Positions 18,750-28,614 are shown, counted from the first letter of the stretch. The stretch is 40,113 nt of DNA from an uncultured Oxalobacteraceae bacterium (GCA_903862415.1 CAIOYD010000067.1:1-40113); one strand, 5' to 3'. The notes: generated from the sequence alone by a model not told the origin. A program made the numbers and translations.

Positions 18750-20112
18750 ACTGCCGCCCCTTAATCGGACTTTGGCTGAGCTTTTCCAGTGCTTTGGCCG
18801 CGATGCGCCGGTCCAGCGCCACGTAGCTGATAAATTCAAAAATATTGATTTTTCCTACCTGCTCTTTTTGCAGGCCGACGTCGCCAGTGAGGGCGCCTAG
18901 CAAATCACCGGGACGCAATTTATCTTTTTTGCCACCCTGTATGCAGATGCTTTGCATCGGCGCCTGCAGCACCGGTTCATCGAGGTGTTCAAGTTCAGCG
19001 ATATCGTTCCAGCGGGCGGCTTCGCCCTGATATTCCTCAATCAGTTTGACCCATTTCTTTTCACCCGGTGACGCCAGGCTCAGCGCCAGGCCTTTTTCAC
19101 CAGCGCGGCCAGTACGACCGATGCGGTGGATATGGACTTCCGTGTCTTTACAGACATCGACATTGATGACTGCGCCCAGGGTCTGGATATCGATACCGCG
19201 CGCGGCCACGTCGGTGGCTACCAGGACAGAACAGCTTTGATTAGCAAACCGTACCAGCACATCATCACGGTCGCGCTGTTCGAGTTCGCCATGCAGCGCC
19301 AGCGCACTGATGCCCTGGGCCTGCAGTTCTTCGGTGAGTTCGCGGCAATGTATCCGGGTATTGCAAAAGGCAATGGTGGAAACCGGCCGGTGATGGCGCA
19401 ACAATTGCGCCACGGCGGCATTGCGCTGATCCGGCTGGATCAGGTAAAACAGTTGTTCGATATGGTTGGCGGCGTGCTGTGCATCAACCTTGATTTCTGC
19501 CGGGTCGCGCATCAATTGCTGGCTGACGCGCTTAATGTCATCCGGAAAGGTGGCAGAAAACAATAAGGTCTGGCGGCGTGCCGGAGTGGCATTGACGATA
19601 TGCACGATATCATCATAAAAACCCATATCGACCATGCGGTCGGCTTCATCGAGCACCAGTGTCTGCACTGTGGACAGATTGATAGTGCCACGGCTGATGT
19701 GATCAATCAAACGCCCTGGTGTTCCCACGACGATATGCGCGCCGTGTTCGAGCGAGGCAATTTGCGGCCGCATGGCGGTGCCGCCACACAGTGTCAGCAC
19801 CTTGACGTTATCGATTGCTCTGGCCAGACGGCGGATTTCATTGGCCACCTGATCGGCGAGTTCACGCGTCGGGCAAATTACCAGTCCCTGAATGGCAAAA
19901 TACAGTGGATTGAGTTTGGCGATCATGCCCAGACTGAAGGCGGCGGTTTTGCCACTGCCGGTCTTGGCTTGGGCAATCACGTCGCGCTGTTGCAGGATCA
20001 GCGGCAGGCTGGCGGCCTGAATCGCGGTCATTTCCTTGTAGCCCAGGGTATCCAGATTGGCCAGCAGGGGGGCGGACAGCGCTAACGATTGAAACGAATT
20101 CGGGTTGGTCAT
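18727..20112 (-). CDS. dbpA: ATP-dependent RNA helicase DbpA
   Basis: This 461-residue DEAD-box helicase is targeted to 23S rRNA hairpin 92 during large-subunit assembly. Motifs in order are Q-motif TAIQAASLP, Walker A AKTGSGKT, PTRELA, TPGRL, DEAD in LDEADRM, SAT, and in domain 2 ATDVAARGID and HRIGRTGRAG. The C-terminal DbpA RNA-binding domain carries IQGGKKDKLRPGDLLGALTGD and an SYVAL run, which separates it from RhlE/SrmB. Length matches E. coli DbpA (about 457). No strong ribosome-binding site is visible. Its final codons overlap the end of the convergent radical SAM gene. Confidence 0.96.
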   Translation of the reverse strand: MTNPNSFQSLALSAPLLANLDTLGYKEMTAIQAASLPLILQQRDVIAQAKTGSGKTAAFSLGMIAKLNPLYFAIQGLVICPTRELADQVANEIRRLARAIDNVKVLTLCGGTAMRPQIASLEHGAHIVVGTPGRLIDHISRGTINLSTVQTLVLDEADRMVDMGFYDDIVHIVNATPARRQTLLFSATFPDDIKRVSQQLMRDPAEIKVDAQHAANHIEQLFYLIQPDQRNAAVAQLLRHHRPVSTIAFCNTRIHCRELTEELQAQGISALALHGELEQRDRDDVLVRFANQSCSVLVATDVAARGIDIQTLGAVINVDVCKDTEVHIHRIGRTGRAGEKGLALSLASPGEKKWVKLIEEYQGEAARWNDIAELEHLDEPVLQAPMQSICIQGGKKDKLRPGDLLGALTGDVGLQKEQVGKINIFEFISYVALDRRIAAKALEKLSQSPIKGRQFRMRLID

Positions 20113-20213
20113 AGTTTGTGTCAGTTATCTGATAAGGCGGTGTGTCGGCATTGTAGGCGTTTCGCTGCCAGACTGTCAGAGTTTCTATTGGCTGCCGGTG
20201 CTTTCCTGAAATC

Positions 20214-20250
20214 AAAAAAAACCGGCAAGCCTAAGCTTGCCGGTTTTTTT
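20214..20250 (-). terminator. Strong intrinsic terminator of the TonB receptor gene
   Basis: A nine-pair perfect stem, CCGGCAAGC/GCTTGCCGG (20222-20230 and 20235-20243), has a four-base loop and T/A runs of about seven on both sides. It lies 26 bases after the TonB receptor stop on the minus strand. The symmetric tracts could also stop plus-strand transcription. Confidence 0.93.
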
Positions 20251-20275
20251 ACAACTTATGGAAATTCTGACTACA

Positions 20276-23164
20276 TCAGAACTTTGCTGTCACATTCAGG
20301 TAAAGCAAACGTCCCAAAGTATCATACACCTGTGGGTAAGTATTACCATTTGCCGAACCAGCTGCAGCAGTTGCATTGGTTGATACGATCGGAGGATCTT
20401 TATCAAACAGGTTGTTAATACCGCCGCTCACAGAGATTGACTTAGTCAGCGGATAAGCTGCATGCAAGTCAAAATAGTTACGTGCTGCTAAAGTTGCTTC
20501 AATTGGATTGACGCTTCCGGCTAACAGTGGGCTTGGATTCAATGCATCATTGCTGACTGCATTAAAGTGACGCCATGTAACAGCAATTTCTGCTTTGGAA
20601 GGTGTTGTCCAAACTGTACGCAACTTATGACGCCATTTCGCGTTTGGTGTACCGCAAGTCGCGCCAAAATAACCAGCACAATCGTATTTACCCAAGCCAG
20701 GAACGTTTTCTGTCTCTAAGCTTTTCAGGTAAGTACCATTCAGAGTGAAATTCAGAGTACCCCAATCACCCACTTTAGTGAAGTAGCTAGTTCCCAAATC
20801 GAGACCTGTCGTGCTCAGACTACCGATATTAGTGGTAGTGCCAGAAACATAACCTGTTGGCAACAACCACAGACTACCCAAACTGTCACGATGAATCAAG
20901 TTACAGAAAGTTGCGCTTCCAGTAGCCAAACATTGAGTCAAGGCAACGGTTGGATCCACGGTACTGATAGTATCTTTGATTTTGATGCTAAATGCATCCA
21001 AAGTTACTGTCAGATTTTTAATTGGATCTAACACGATACCCAGTGTCACTGTATTAGCTTGCTCTGGTTTAACATCTGGATTACCGCCACCCAATGATTG
21101 GTACTGATTGGCTGAGTTATTCGCAATTAATCCATACTGACCAGCAGTAACGCCTGAGTGAGCACATGCTGCAGCCGTAGCTGTTGGTGTTGCACCACTA
21201 CATGGATCATTGTTTGGACCATTCAATGTTACCGCTTGTGGGTTAGCCAATTCATAAATGTTAGGAGCACGTTCAGCACGCTGGAAACTTCCACGCATAC
21301 GGAGTTGATCATTGACTCCCCAGTCCAGGCCAAGACCAAACGTGTTGGTTTTATTGCCTGTGCTGTAATTCGAATTACGATAACTTCCTGTGGCATTCAA
21401 TGATTTTACGAGAGGAACATTACTAACCAATGGAACCCGTACTTCACCAAAAATTTCTTTCACAGCATACTCGGCATTGATTGCTGGTTGCTGTCCTGCA
21501 CCGCCGGACAGATCGCCACTGGCAATTTCCTGATCCGGAGTAAAGGTCAGGCTTTCAGTGCGATGCTCAACACCAAACGAAATACCGACACCTTCTTTTG
21601 CTGTTGGCAACTTAATGCCATAAGCAGCAAGATCAGAACCAACGTTGGCACCAACAATAGATTGCTGGGTATTACCAGTGATCAGACCTTGCGTGAGCAG
21701 GTAGTTCAATGCGGCCTGAGTTACGCCACCAGTAGTAAACATATTATATGGTACGCAATTAGGATCAGTACCACCGCAAGCTGCTGCGCCACCTGTACCA
21801 GGTACGGCAACCAAGGCATTGGCAAGTTTGTTGGTGGAGAAATAACCACCCTGGGTTTCTTGATGGTTCACTCTGGCAATTTCACCAAAGACGTCATAGG
21901 TCCAGTTTTTCACTTCGCCTTTAACGCCCATAACTTCACGGAAAGAACTATCGGTAATACTGTCGGTACGTGGACCACCTTCAATATCACGACGGCCTAA
22001 GGTCACAGCCACAGTTGGATTGGCTGCACTCAGACCCAGCGCGGATAACCAGGCTGGTGAAAGCAGTGGGTTGTTGAACGACAGTGTTTGTTGGTTACCA
22101 AAAAATACGCCACCCGGAGCGATTTGTGCAGTAGTCGAATAGTTATGGAAATTGAATTCTTCGTACAGGCGTACATTTTCGTTAATGTCGTAATGCAGTT
22201 GCGCATTAAAACCATAAGACTCTGATGGACGCTGATAGTAGTTCAATGGACCAAAGTTATACGCATTTGCCGCGCTTGAATATGGCAGTACTGCGCCGTT
22301 AGGGCCGTTGGTAAAGCTTTGACCTGTCACATTGTTCATAATGCGACCGGTAGCTGCAGTACTTGAACCGCTGCAGGTAAATCCATTCGCGTTTGAACCC
22401 AGAGCACATGAACTGAAATCACGTGAAGATTGCAGTACGGCATCTTCTTTTTTGAATGTAAAGAATAATGTTGCATTACCCTTGTCATTGTCAAAGTTAC
22501 CACCCATTAACAGGCTGACATCATTGACTTTACCGTCGTAACCCTTATTGCCAGGGAGTTCATCGCCTTTGGCGCTGACAACAGAAGCAACTGAATTATG
22601 CTGACTATGGTTATGGCCGCTGGTGTTCGCTTCCATCTGAACGCCCTGAAAATTGTCTTTCAGGATAAAGTTGACCACACCGGCAACAGCATCAGCACCG
22701 TACACGGCACTGGCACCACCAGTTAAGATTTCAACGCGTTGAACTAAGGCGGCAGGAATTTCGTTCAAATCGGCAGCAGATGCGCCGGAAACAGGGCTAC
22801 CAAGTGGCAGACGCTTACCGTTGACCAACACCAAAGTACGTTGACTGCCTAATCCGCGCAAATCAACAGTTGCAGTACCAGTAGCGCCGTTGGACAGCGA
22901 TCCACCTTGGTCGGCAAATACTTGTGGCAAATTATTCAAAAGATCTTCGACGCTTCTTACGCCGTCAATTTTGATGTCTTTCGCAGAGATTGTCGTTACT
23001 GGGCTTGAACCTTCAGTAACCAAAATTGGAATGCGTGAACCGGTTACTTCAACTTTTTGCACTGCGTCCGTTGACTCTTGAGCGTATGCAAGTTGCAAAC
23101 TCATGGCCATACTACCGATAAACATCAGTCGCATTGCACGGGATAGTGGTTTTTCTTTTAGCAT
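20276..23164 (-). CDS. TonB-dependent outer-membrane receptor
   Basis: This 962-residue outer-membrane active transporter is powered by TonB/ExbBD. A signal peptide ends after LAYA (near residue 28). A TonB-box-like VQKVEVTGSRI run follows, then a plug domain with SVEDLLNNLPQV, DLRGLGSQRTLVLVNGKRLP and EILTGGASAVYGADAVAGVVNFIL. The 22-strand barrel ends in LYLNVTAKF with the C-terminal Phe expected for BAM recognition. AGGAG eight bases before the ATG fixes the start. The substrate is unknown. The large Asn/Gly-rich loops, and a Cys pair around FSSC...FTCSG, suggest a peptide, carbohydrate or complex-ligand receptor rather than a short siderophore one. No other uptake genes adjoin it. Confidence 0.94.
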   Translation of the reverse strand: MLKEKPLSRAMRLMFIGSMAMSLQLAYAQESTDAVQKVEVTGSRIPILVTEGSSPVTTISAKDIKIDGVRSVEDLLNNLPQVFADQGGSLSNGATGTATVDLRGLGSQRTLVLVNGKRLPLGSPVSGASAADLNEIPAALVQRVEILTGGASAVYGADAVAGVVNFILKDNFQGVQMEANTSGHNHSQHNSVASVVSAKGDELPGNKGYDGKVNDVSLLMGGNFDNDKGNATLFFTFKKEDAVLQSSRDFSSCALGSNANGFTCSGSSTAATGRIMNNVTGQSFTNGPNGAVLPYSSAANAYNFGPLNYYQRPSESYGFNAQLHYDINENVRLYEEFNFHNYSTTAQIAPGGVFFGNQQTLSFNNPLLSPAWLSALGLSAANPTVAVTLGRRDIEGGPRTDSITDSSFREVMGVKGEVKNWTYDVFGEIARVNHQETQGGYFSTNKLANALVAVPGTGGAAACGGTDPNCVPYNMFTTGGVTQAALNYLLTQGLITGNTQQSIVGANVGSDLAAYGIKLPTAKEGVGISFGVEHRTESLTFTPDQEIASGDLSGGAGQQPAINAEYAVKEIFGEVRVPLVSNVPLVKSLNATGSYRNSNYSTGNKTNTFGLGLDWGVNDQLRMRGSFQRAERAPNIYELANPQAVTLNGPNNDPCSGATPTATAAACAHSGVTAGQYGLIANNSANQYQSLGGGNPDVKPEQANTVTLGIVLDPIKNLTVTLDAFSIKIKDTISTVDPTVALTQCLATGSATFCNLIHRDSLGSLWLLPTGYVSGTTTNIGSLSTTGLDLGTSYFTKVGDWGTLNFTLNGTYLKSLETENVPGLGKYDCAGYFGATCGTPNAKWRHKLRTVWTTPSKAEIAVTWRHFNAVSNDALNPSPLLAGSVNPIEATLAARNYFDLHAAYPLTKSISVSGGINNLFDKDPPIVSTNATAAAGSANGNTYPQVYDTLGRLLYLNVTAKF

Positions 23165-23431
23165 TCGAGAAACTCCTGTAGATTATGATTATTGTAAATA
23201 ATTACTTTTTTATAAATAACTATTATTAATTTTCAGCTGGATAAGCTGTACATCAAAAAATTGTCTTTAATAAACTTTTCGATTTCAAATTTAATCATTG
23301 TGACTTCCGTGTGTCAATCAACACTGTCGTAAAATCACCACAAAGCAGGCTTTCAGATTCTAAAATTAACAAAACCAGAATAACAAAGACAACAAAACAG
23401 TCAAGAAATAGAGTTTCTCCGGTGCAATTCC

Positions 23432-24049
23432 CTACACCACGTAAAACAGCACAGTAATAAAATGGCAAACACTGCCGCCGAGAACAAATAAATGCCAGAT
23501 GCCGTGGGCATGACGCATGCGTTCATCGATCACGTAAAAGATAATGCCGATCGAATACACCACCCCACCGGCAGCCAGCCAGTAAAAACCATGCAAACCG
23601 AGCGCGGCGATTAAAGGCTTTAAAAATAACAGCGCCGACCAGCCCATGAGTACATAAATCACCAGCGAAGCAATCCGCGCCTGATTCGAGAACCACAGCT
23701 CCTGCACGACACCGATCAGCGCCAGACCCCAGACCAGAGCAAACAGGGTCCAACCGGTGTTGCCATGCAGGCTGACCAGGGTGAACGGTGTATAGCTGCC
23801 GGCGATCAGCAGATAAATCATGCAATGATCAAATTTTTGCAGCACGTTTTTCGCCCGCCCCTGCAGGCTGTGATACAGAGTGGAAAACAGATACAGCAAT
23901 AATAAGGTCAGGCTGTAAATGCTGACGCTGAGGATTTTCCAGAAGTCACCGGTAAATCCGGCGATGGTGATGAGCACCGAAGAGGCAATCACGAATAGGG
24001 AAGCACCAACCAGATGGGTAATGCTGTTGAATTTTTCGCCCATATACAT
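23432..24049 (-). CDS. trhA: TrhA/hemolysin III family (PAQR) membrane protein
   Basis: This seven-helix inner-membrane protein of 205 residues belongs to the hemolysin III/PAQR family. E. coli TrhA (YqfA) is linked to membrane energetics and fluidity. The metal-site motifs are intact: STLYHSL near residues 56-62, FDHCMIYLLIAGSYTPF near 73-89, and the C-terminal HAHGIWHLFVLGGSVCHF. It is soluble-domain free and starts at the ATG at 24049, with a second in-frame ATG two codons on. It stands alone, separated from the DUF4382 lipoprotein gene by a terminator. Confidence 0.92.
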   Translation of the reverse strand: MYMGEKFNSITHLVGASLFVIASSVLITIAGFTGDFWKILSVSIYSLTLLLLYLFSTLYHSLQGRAKNVLQKFDHCMIYLLIAGSYTPFTLVSLHGNTGWTLFALVWGLALIGVVQELWFSNQARIASLVIYVLMGWSALLFLKPLIAALGLHGFYWLAAGGVVYSIGIIFYVIDERMRHAHGIWHLFVLGGSVCHFITVLFYVV

Positions 24050-24129
24050 AAAAAACGTTCACTTTCACTGCAATTTTTCCAAGTCAGTACCTTAACAGGG
24101 AATGTGGCTGTGCGCGAACCGTGAACAAT

Positions 24130-24168
24130 AAAAAAGCTACCTGCGCCTTACGACACAGGTAGCTAAAA
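24130..24168 (-). terminator. Intrinsic terminator of the DUF4382 lipoprotein gene
   Basis: A nine-pair stem, AGCTACCTG/CAGGTAGCT (24135-24143 and 24156-24164), is followed on the minus strand by a run of T. It begins about 20 bases after the lipoprotein stop codon. Confidence 0.85.
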
Positions 24169-24186
24169 ACACAAACAACAAGAGAA

Positions 24187-25977
24187 TTAAGGTGCAGCGA
24201 CGCTCACATTCATTCCAGTCACACTGCTGGTCTTGGTCAGATCGATCATGCCGGCAATCGGCACAATTTTGGCGCGGTGACCGGCATGGCTGGTACCGCT
24301 CGATTGCCATAGACGCAGGTAAGCGTAGTAATTTGCTCCCGGCAATGGCGTTGTTGTGCTGCCGGAAGGGATATTAGCCACATTAAAGGCGCCGCCGCCG
24401 GTACTTAACAGGCTGGAGATATCCACTGTCGTGACGATCTGACCATAACGGGCAATCACCAACATACCCGCATTGTAAGCCGTGGCATTTGAAATGGTGA
24501 TGTTGCCGCTGATCGTACCCGCTACGGCATTGGCCTGCAGGGTTGGTGTTGGTGCCGTAAAGGATACGCTGTTGCCACTGAGCGGCGCCACGATAGGAGT
24601 ACCCAGGGTGGCCAGATTGTAATAGCTGGTTTCGTTGGCTGATACGGTATAGCCGCCGCGACCTTCGTTTGGAACAATTTCAGCAAAGGTGAGCGCATTA
24701 CCCGCATTGAACGGCGCCACCAGAACGGCGGAGTTCGACAGCATGAAGCCGGTATTGACGTTGTCATCCCGGTCCCACAAGCCGGCACGATAGATCAGAC
24801 CGGTATAAGGATCGGTGCTGGTCCAGCGGATTTCATATGGAACCGGAGTGGTCACACCGGGAATTGGCAGGGTTTGCTGGAAGATCACATAACCACTGGT
24901 CAACGGGGTGAGTGAAGACGACAGATTGGCACCGTACTCGGTCGCCATGGTTGGTGTGAGTGCTGTCGGCGAGAGTTGAGTTGCGCCGCTCAGAGTGGCA
25001 CCGCTGTAGCTGCCGGCCGGAGTCACACCGGTGATGAGCATGGTTTCCATCTGGCGACCACGCACCACAATGTCATAGGTGATGGGATTGCTGCTGCTGT
25101 CAACCAGCGGCAACGGTGCCAGGGTAAAGTTACCAGTCACCGGATCGACGCTGGTGGAGCGCACATCCACGTGACGGCTGCCATCGGCACTCAGGGTTTC
25201 GGCATGCACGATCAGTTTGAAGGCGCAGGTGGTCGCCAGTGATCTTTCATCCTGACATAACAGGGTAGGATCGACCTTGCCGGAAATGGCACCGGATTTG
25301 GTCAAGTCGAAATAGTGCAGCACCGGACGCAGGGTAAATGCCTGCACGCCATCTTGCTGGTACGGGGCGATGATTTTATCCAGATCAAAATCGGTGGTCA
25401 GATTGAGTGTGCCACCGGAAGTGACGTTAAAGGTACCGTTGAGTTGCAAACCCTGAACCGGGTTAGCCATTTCCAGCGGTGCTTCACTGACCACACCGGC
25501 AGCATTGAGGTATTCGACCTGATCATTCCATTGCAGCGCCAGAGGTGTGGCTTCATTATCTTTGATCGCCATGGCTGAAGCGGAAAGCGCATCAGAATCA
25601 CTGGCCAAAAAGAAGCGAATCTGTTTATAGGCTCCAACAGGCAGACTCATGTTGGCAAACACATTATTGAGGGCACCATTATTAAGTGCGGCCAGATCGA
25701 CTGTGATCGGCGCGGCCAATGTGGTGGTTTGCCAGGTGGCATCGGTCGCGCTCCAGACGGCGGCGGCATCGGTATGAAAAGCAATCGACTTAATGGTGAC
25801 CCAGACATGATTAAAGGAATCCGATGGTCCATCGGTGATGGCCATGGAGACCGTACCTTTTAATGCCGATGGGGTTGGCGTCACCGTGGCTGAACTGCCA
25901 CCGCCGCCACCGCAGGCCGCGAGCAAACTGAGACAACCGATAGCGACTAAGGCCTGAATAATTTTTTTCTGTTGCAT
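24187..25977 (-). CDS. DUF4382 domain lipoprotein
   Basis: This predicted lipoprotein of about 596 residues has a lipobox L19-A20-A21-C22 followed by a Gly/Ser-rich linker. The mature protein begins with a DUF4382 domain (around residues 40-215). The domain opens with SMAITDGPSDSFNHVWVTI, a beta-sandwich typical of surface or periplasmic proteins of unknown function. The rest is Ser/Thr/Pro-rich beta structure with no catalytic motif. The start at 25977 is chosen because AGGGAG lies seven bases upstream. A longer frame starting at 26010 has none. It diverges from the cytochrome-porin operon across 578 bases, so the two could be co-regulated, but that is only positional. Confidence 0.85.
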   Translation of the reverse strand: MQQKKIIQALVAIGCLSLLAACGGGGGSSATVTPTPSALKGTVSMAITDGPSDSFNHVWVTIKSIAFHTDAAAVWSATDATWQTTTLAAPITVDLAALNNGALNNVFANMSLPVGAYKQIRFFLASDSDALSASAMAIKDNEATPLALQWNDQVEYLNAAGVVSEAPLEMANPVQGLQLNGTFNVTSGGTLNLTTDFDLDKIIAPYQQDGVQAFTLRPVLHYFDLTKSGAISGKVDPTLLCQDERSLATTCAFKLIVHAETLSADGSRHVDVRSTSVDPVTGNFTLAPLPLVDSSSNPITYDIVVRGRQMETMLITGVTPAGSYSGATLSGATQLSPTALTPTMATEYGANLSSSLTPLTSGYVIFQQTLPIPGVTTPVPYEIRWTSTDPYTGLIYRAGLWDRDDNVNTGFMLSNSAVLVAPFNAGNALTFAEIVPNEGRGGYTVSANETSYYNLATLGTPIVAPLSGNSVSFTAPTPTLQANAVAGTISGNITISNATAYNAGMLVIARYGQIVTTVDISSLLSTGGGAFNVANIPSGSTTTPLPGANYYAYLRLWQSSGTSHAGHRAKIVPIAGMIDLTKTSSVTGMNVSVAAP

Positions 25978-26555
25978 GACAGACTCCCTGAATGTAATTT
26001 TAGTTGGCAATCATTGAACAGGATTGCGATTGAGGCAATGCACCTGTTATCAAGCTCACAGGCGGTATTGCGTCCACCAGTAACGCGGCTTGGTTTGAAC
26101 TGTATGACAGCCCTTTGGGAGGGAATGTATTTTATTGTTTCCAGAAGGAACCAGTTGTTCGCGACGGTTACGCCAACAGAACCATACATTACTGTCTTGA
26201 GATAACAACTGGAACAGCGCACCCAGTAAAACTCAGATTCACTGACTTTGTTGACAGTGTTGGAAATGAAACACTTTATTACTTTTTATGGTGACTGATT
26301 TACAGGCTTAACCCGATACATGCCACTATTGAAATTGTTATTAAATAGCTTTTATTGTTGTGTTGTTGTCGTCAAGCACACTTTTTCGGCTTTGCCTGTA
26401 TCAATCTTGATATTCCGCAACTCCCAATCAGCAAAGCCTTATAAGGTGCTGATAAGGAAATTGTGATCCTTGAACGAATTTAATTTTGTGACAATTAAAT
26501 AAGAAGATTAACAGCATTGCAGAAATATCAACATCAGCCCACGAGGGAATATCCA
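25978..26555. other. Divergent regulatory region upstream of the cytochrome-porin operon
   Basis: This 578-base gap separates the DUF4382 lipoprotein gene (minus) from the cytochrome-porin gene (plus). No convincing reading frame is seen in it. It contains a palindrome at 26399-26412 and a second short one, CCTTATAAGG (26437-26446). I found no clear -35/-10 pair with consensus spacing. The stretch 26450-26510 is A/T rich and could hold the operon promoter. Confidence 0.6.
26399..26412. promoter_or_regulatory. Possible operator palindrome upstream of the cytochrome operon
   Basis: The 14-mer TATCAATCTTGATA is a perfect inverted repeat of six-base arms around two bases, about 145 bases before the cytochrome-porin start. 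Its half-sites are those of an FNR/CRP-like box but in inverted order and spacing, so the cognate regulator is unknown. Confidence 0.35.
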
Positions 26556-27878
26556 ATGAAAACATTTATTTATAACAGCTTAAGGATGCGTAAAGTCGGG
26601 GTACTGGCTTTACTGGCACTGTGCGTTAATTTACTGACTCCGCAAGTTGCCCAGGCGTTGCCTGCGTTTGCCAGACAAACCGGTCAAAACTGCGTGGCCT
26701 GTCACGCCGGTGGCCAATTTCCGGAATTAACTCCTTACGGCCGCTTGTTTAAACTGACCGGTTATACAATCGGTTCGCGCGATATTCCGGTTTCTGTCAT
26801 GGCTCTGGCGAGCGCGGCCAAAACCAAAACCCCGACACCGGATGACACCAAAGATGGCAATCTGATTTTCCAGACCGGCAGTGTATTTTTGGCCGGTAAA
26901 ATCACCGACAACATCGGACTGTTTTCCCAGTTCACTTATAATAATTACTCTGGCGACAGTGGCATTCAAGGCACCTGGGGTTCGGACAATTTTGATATGC
27001 GTTTTGCCGACCGTTTTATTTCACCCACCAGTGATTTGATTGTCGGTGTCGCTCTGAACAATAATCCGACCGTTTCCGATGTGTGGAATTCTGCTCCGGC
27101 CTGGATTATTTATGCGCCGACCCAGTTTGGCGTCACCGGTCCGGATACCGGTCCGACAGCGTTGGGTGGTTTGGGTGGACAGGTTGCCGGACTGAATGCT
27201 TACCTGTTGTGGAATAACCTGGTGTACGCCGAAGTGGGCGCGTATAAAACCGCCAATGGCGTATTCTCGTTTTTGAGCCAGGGTACACCTGACTCAGGTC
27301 AAACCAAACTCAGCGGTGCCGCACCGTATGTGCGACTGGCGTTGACGCACGAATGGGGTGCTCATAATCTGATGGTCGGCGTGATGGGCATGAATGCCAA
27401 TCTGTTCCCTGATCCTACTCTGCAAAGCGGACCAACCACACAATTCCGTGACCGTGGCATTGATGCGCAATACCAGTATCTGCTGGACCCGCAAACCATT
27501 TCTGCCCAGTTCAGCTATGTGCGCGAAACCATCAATAACGGTGTCGCCAGTCTGGGTGCGGTCAATGACAGCAATACGCTCAATTCTCTGCGGCTCAAAG
27601 GTACCTATATTTATCAGGCTAAATACGGTGCCAGCTTAAGCTACTTCCACAACACCGGAACGGCCGACGCCAATTTGTACGGCGGCAGCGCCAATTTCAC
27701 GCCCAATACCGTTGGAGTGACGCCGGAACTGTTCTGGACTCCGGTACAGAATATTCGTGTCGGGCTGCAATATTATGCTTACTCCAAATTTGATGGTGCC
27801 AGCACTAATTATGATGGTGCCGGACGTAATGCCAAAGATAACAACACCGCATTTCTGTATGTATGGGGAGCTTACTGA
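26556..27878 (+). CDS. Outer-membrane monohaem cytochrome-porin fusion (Cyc2-like)
   Basis: This 440-residue protein has a signal peptide ending after AQA (residue 34), then a single haem-binding CxxCH at C46-H50 only twelve residues into the mature chain. After FPELTPYGRLFKLTGY the remaining ~370 residues alternate polar and hydrophobic as in a porin barrel. They are rich in Tyr/Asn/Gly and end in an aromatic residue. A mono-haem plug in front of a barrel is the architecture of Cyc2, the outer-membrane iron oxidase. I infer membership of that wider family but cannot show that iron is the donor. GAGGGA before the ATG at 26556 supports the start. A dihaem cytochrome and two YceI genes follow on the same strand. 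Confidence 0.82.
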   Translation: MKTFIYNSLRMRKVGVLALLALCVNLLTPQVAQALPAFARQTGQNCVACHAGGQFPELTPYGRLFKLTGYTIGSRDIPVSVMALASAAKTKTPTPDDTKDGNLIFQTGSVFLAGKITDNIGLFSQFTYNNYSGDSGIQGTWGSDNFDMRFADRFISPTSDLIVGVALNNNPTVSDVWNSAPAWIIYAPTQFGVTGPDTGPTALGGLGGQVAGLNAYLLWNNLVYAEVGAYKTANGVFSFLSQGTPDSGQTKLSGAAPYVRLALTHEWGAHNLMVGVMGMNANLFPDPTLQSGPTTQFRDRGIDAQYQYLLDPQTISAQFSYVRETINNGVASLGAVNDSNTLNSLRLKGTYIYQAKYGASLSYFHNTGTADANLYGGSANFTPNTVGVTPELFWTPVQNIRVGLQYYAYSKFDGASTNYDGAGRNAKDNNTAFLYVWGAY

Positions 27879-27940
27879 TGAAACCCAACACACAACACAC
27901 TATGCGTTCCAAACACGTTACCAGATCTTTGGAGATCAAC

Positions 27941-28579
27941 ATGAGAGCTTTGCAATTCGCCGTCGTACTGGCACTGGGGACCCTGGCGACAGCCTGTTCA
28001 AATGTCGAACGTTCTCGCGACCTCAACAATGCCAGCGTCGCACCGTCCGTCACAGCTGTACAGGTCTGTTCGACCTGCCACGGCGTCGATGGCAATCCGA
28101 CTTCGCCTAACTTCCCACGTTTAGCTGGTCAGCAGGCTGACTATGTGGTGGCACAATTAGGTAATTTCCGTAATCACAAACGCGCTGATCCGGAAGGGTT
28201 CGAATACATGTGGGGTCTGAGCCGCAATCTGACCGACGCGCAAATCGCCGGTCTGGCTGAGTACTATGCCAAACAGAAGCCACATTCAACCGCCCCGACC
28301 GGTGATGCTACCATCATCGCCACCGGCAAAGATATTTATGAAAAAGGCGTACCGGAACAAAACGTGATTGCCTGCATGGCCTGTCATGGTGAAAAAGCCC
28401 AGGGTACTGGTGCCTTCCCGCGCTTGGCCGGGCAACACGCTGATTACATTGTCAAACAACTGAATGTTTTCCAGAATACTCAGGGACGACCAGGAACTGC
28501 GATGGAATTTGTGGTGCATCCGCTCACCGGTGCCAACAAAGAAGCTGTCGCAGCCTATTTGCAGTCTTTACCTGACTAA
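27941..28579 (+). CDS. Dihaem cytochrome c4-type protein
   Basis: This is an exported electron carrier of 212 residues with two class I cytochrome c domains. Haem sites are C43-H47 (CSTCH) and C145-H149 (CMACH). Probable axial Met ligands are M90 and M188, each after a PRLAGQxADY helix, the c4 pattern. The signal peptide ends at C19 in LATAC, a weak lipobox, so it may be a membrane-anchored lipoprotein. GGAG ten bases before 27941 supports this start. Another ATG at 27878 overlaps the porin stop as ATGA, has its own GGGGAG, and would add 21 residues. It could carry electrons between the outer-membrane cytochrome and the inner membrane. Confidence 0.9.
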   Translation: MRALQFAVVLALGTLATACSNVERSRDLNNASVAPSVTAVQVCSTCHGVDGNPTSPNFPRLAGQQADYVVAQLGNFRNHKRADPEGFEYMWGLSRNLTDAQIAGLAEYYAKQKPHSTAPTGDATIIATGKDIYEKGVPEQNVIACMACHGEKAQGTGAFPRLAGQHADYIVKQLNVFQNTQGRPGTAMEFVVHPLTGANKEAVAAYLQSLPD

Positions 28580-28614
28580 CTCAAAAAACATTTACCAATG
28601 AATTGGAGATTTCA

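Noticed and set aside
26437-26446. CCTTATAAGG palindrome as an operator
   Set aside because: It is short and A/T-centred with no flanking symmetry, so it is not distinguishable from chance.
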